NCBI GenBank assembly: GCA_017545325.1
Contig: JAFWOX010000068.1
Location: 1-22,443, forward strand
DNA length: 22,443 bases
Direction of reading: 5' to 3'
From: Oscillospiraceae bacterium
Lineage (GTDB): Bacteria; Bacillota_A; Clostridia; Oscillospirales; Oscillospiraceae
Notes under the pieces: generated by a model
Database searches by the model: none
What the model was told of the DNA's origin: nothing
The model's input: the letters and a program-made list of their open reading frames with translations, nothing else
Program-made: the position numbers and the translations under genes
Shown here: in pieces, positions 21,986 to 22,443 of the stretch
Layout of the letters: every line of letters starts with the position of its first letter
Numbering within the stretch: the stretch's first letter is position 1

Positions 21986-22443
21986 TCATTCTCCCTTCAG
22001 CACCGAAAGGTGGTCTTTATTCTTGCAGCCCTCTGCAATCAGAATGGCAGCCGCTTCGGCGGCGGCCTTCTCCCGGTCGTCGTTGACGATCAGGTAGGTA
22101 TACATATCCGCTTTTTCGCATTCGCTCCGGCCCTTGATCAGCCGTCTGCGGATATCCTCCTCCGTATTGGTCCCCCTGTCCCGCAGGCGCTTTTCCAGCT
22201 CCGCGAAGCTGGGGGCGCAGACGAAGATGCTGATCGCCTCCGGGTACCGGTCCATGACCTGGCGGGCCCCCCGGGATTCGATATCCAGGATCACGTCGAA
22301 GCCCTGCTCCAGCTTCTCCAGCACCGGCTTCGCCGGGGTGCCGTAGTAGTTATCCACATATTCCGCCCATTCCAGCAGGCCGTCCGTGCGAATCAGCTCC
22401 CGGAATTCCTCCCGGGTCACAAAGAGATAATCCACCCCCTCCG
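21986..22443 (-). CDS. gmk: Guanylate kinase, N-terminus outside window
   Basis: The C-terminal 151 or so residues of guanylate kinase, cut by the window edge. Visible: EGVDYLFVTREEF (GMP-binding region), GLLEWAEYVDNYYGTP, the catalytic-core strand DVILDIESRGARQVM, and the lid R-rich segment RLRDRGTNTEEDIRRRL. The P-loop lies in the missing part. It phosphorylates GMP to GDP. The GTG at 22435 is an internal valine (EGVDY), not the start. First visible gene of the housekeeping operon, followed by rpoZ. Confidence 0.95.
   Translation of the reverse strand, partial: EGVDYLFVTREEFRELIRTDGLLEWAEYVDNYYGTPAKPVLEKLEQGFDVILDIESRGARQVMDRYPEAISIFVCAPSFAELEKRLRDRGTNTEEDIRRRLIKGRSECEKADMYTYLIVNDDREKAAAEAAAILIAEGCKNKDHLSVLKGE

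Overview
The window looks like a chromosomal segment from a high-G+C, spore-forming member of the Clostridia (Firmicutes). Three things point there. The gene order gmk-rpoZ-priA-def-fmt-rsmB-rlmN-PP2C-prkC-rsgA on the minus strand is the Firmicutes housekeeping/Ser-Thr-kinase cluster. There is a spoVAD-spoVAE pair. The Shine-Dalgarno sequences (AGGAGG) and sigma-A type promoters are Gram-positive in style. The species cannot be named from the sequence alone; a gut-type Oscillospirales-like lineage is my guess.

Layout, left to right. (1) 1-2748, minus strand, an accessory module. It holds a DinJ/RelB-type antitoxin with a near-consensus autoregulatory promoter, then a YafQ-like toxin ORF with no stop codon of its own, which runs in frame into a MacB/FtsX-type ABC permease that continues out of the window. 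A short palindromic repeat lies inside the permease's 3' coding end. Sampled G+C is clearly lower here than in the housekeeping block. (2) 2828-7371, plus strand: an O-antigen ligase/polymerase-like membrane protein, probably on a nearly leaderless mRNA. A new promoter follows, driving a tightly packed operon of a serine-palmitoyltransferase-like alpha-oxoamine synthase, a short-chain reductase with a hydrophobic C-terminus, and a beta-lactamase-fold serine hydrolase. The first two could carry out the first two steps of a sphingoid-base-like lipid pathway. (3) 7385-9245: a divergent regulator pair (XRE and MerR/GyrI-like) around a compact operator region. The MerR gene is translationally coupled to an unrecognised 141-aa protein, and the segment is closed by terminators. 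(4) 9281-10698: spoVAD and spoVAE (dipicolinic acid transport into the spore), without spoVAC. (5) 10717-12005, minus strand: two small membrane proteins of unknown function, each with its own strong sigma-A promoter. (6) 12002-22443, minus strand: the housekeeping operon, entering at gmk (cut by the window edge) and ending at rsgA. Most junctions overlap by 4-25 nt or are separated by only a few bases, so the genes are probably co-transcribed and translationally coupled from a promoter outside the window.

The housekeeping operon combines nucleotide metabolism (Gmk), transcription (omega), replication restart (PriA), translation initiation and protein maturation (Fmt, Def), rRNA modification (RsmB, RlmN), envelope signalling (PP2C phosphatase and PASTA kinase) and ribosome assembly (RsgA). 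I saw no tRNA or rRNA genes, CRISPR arrays or insertion sequences.
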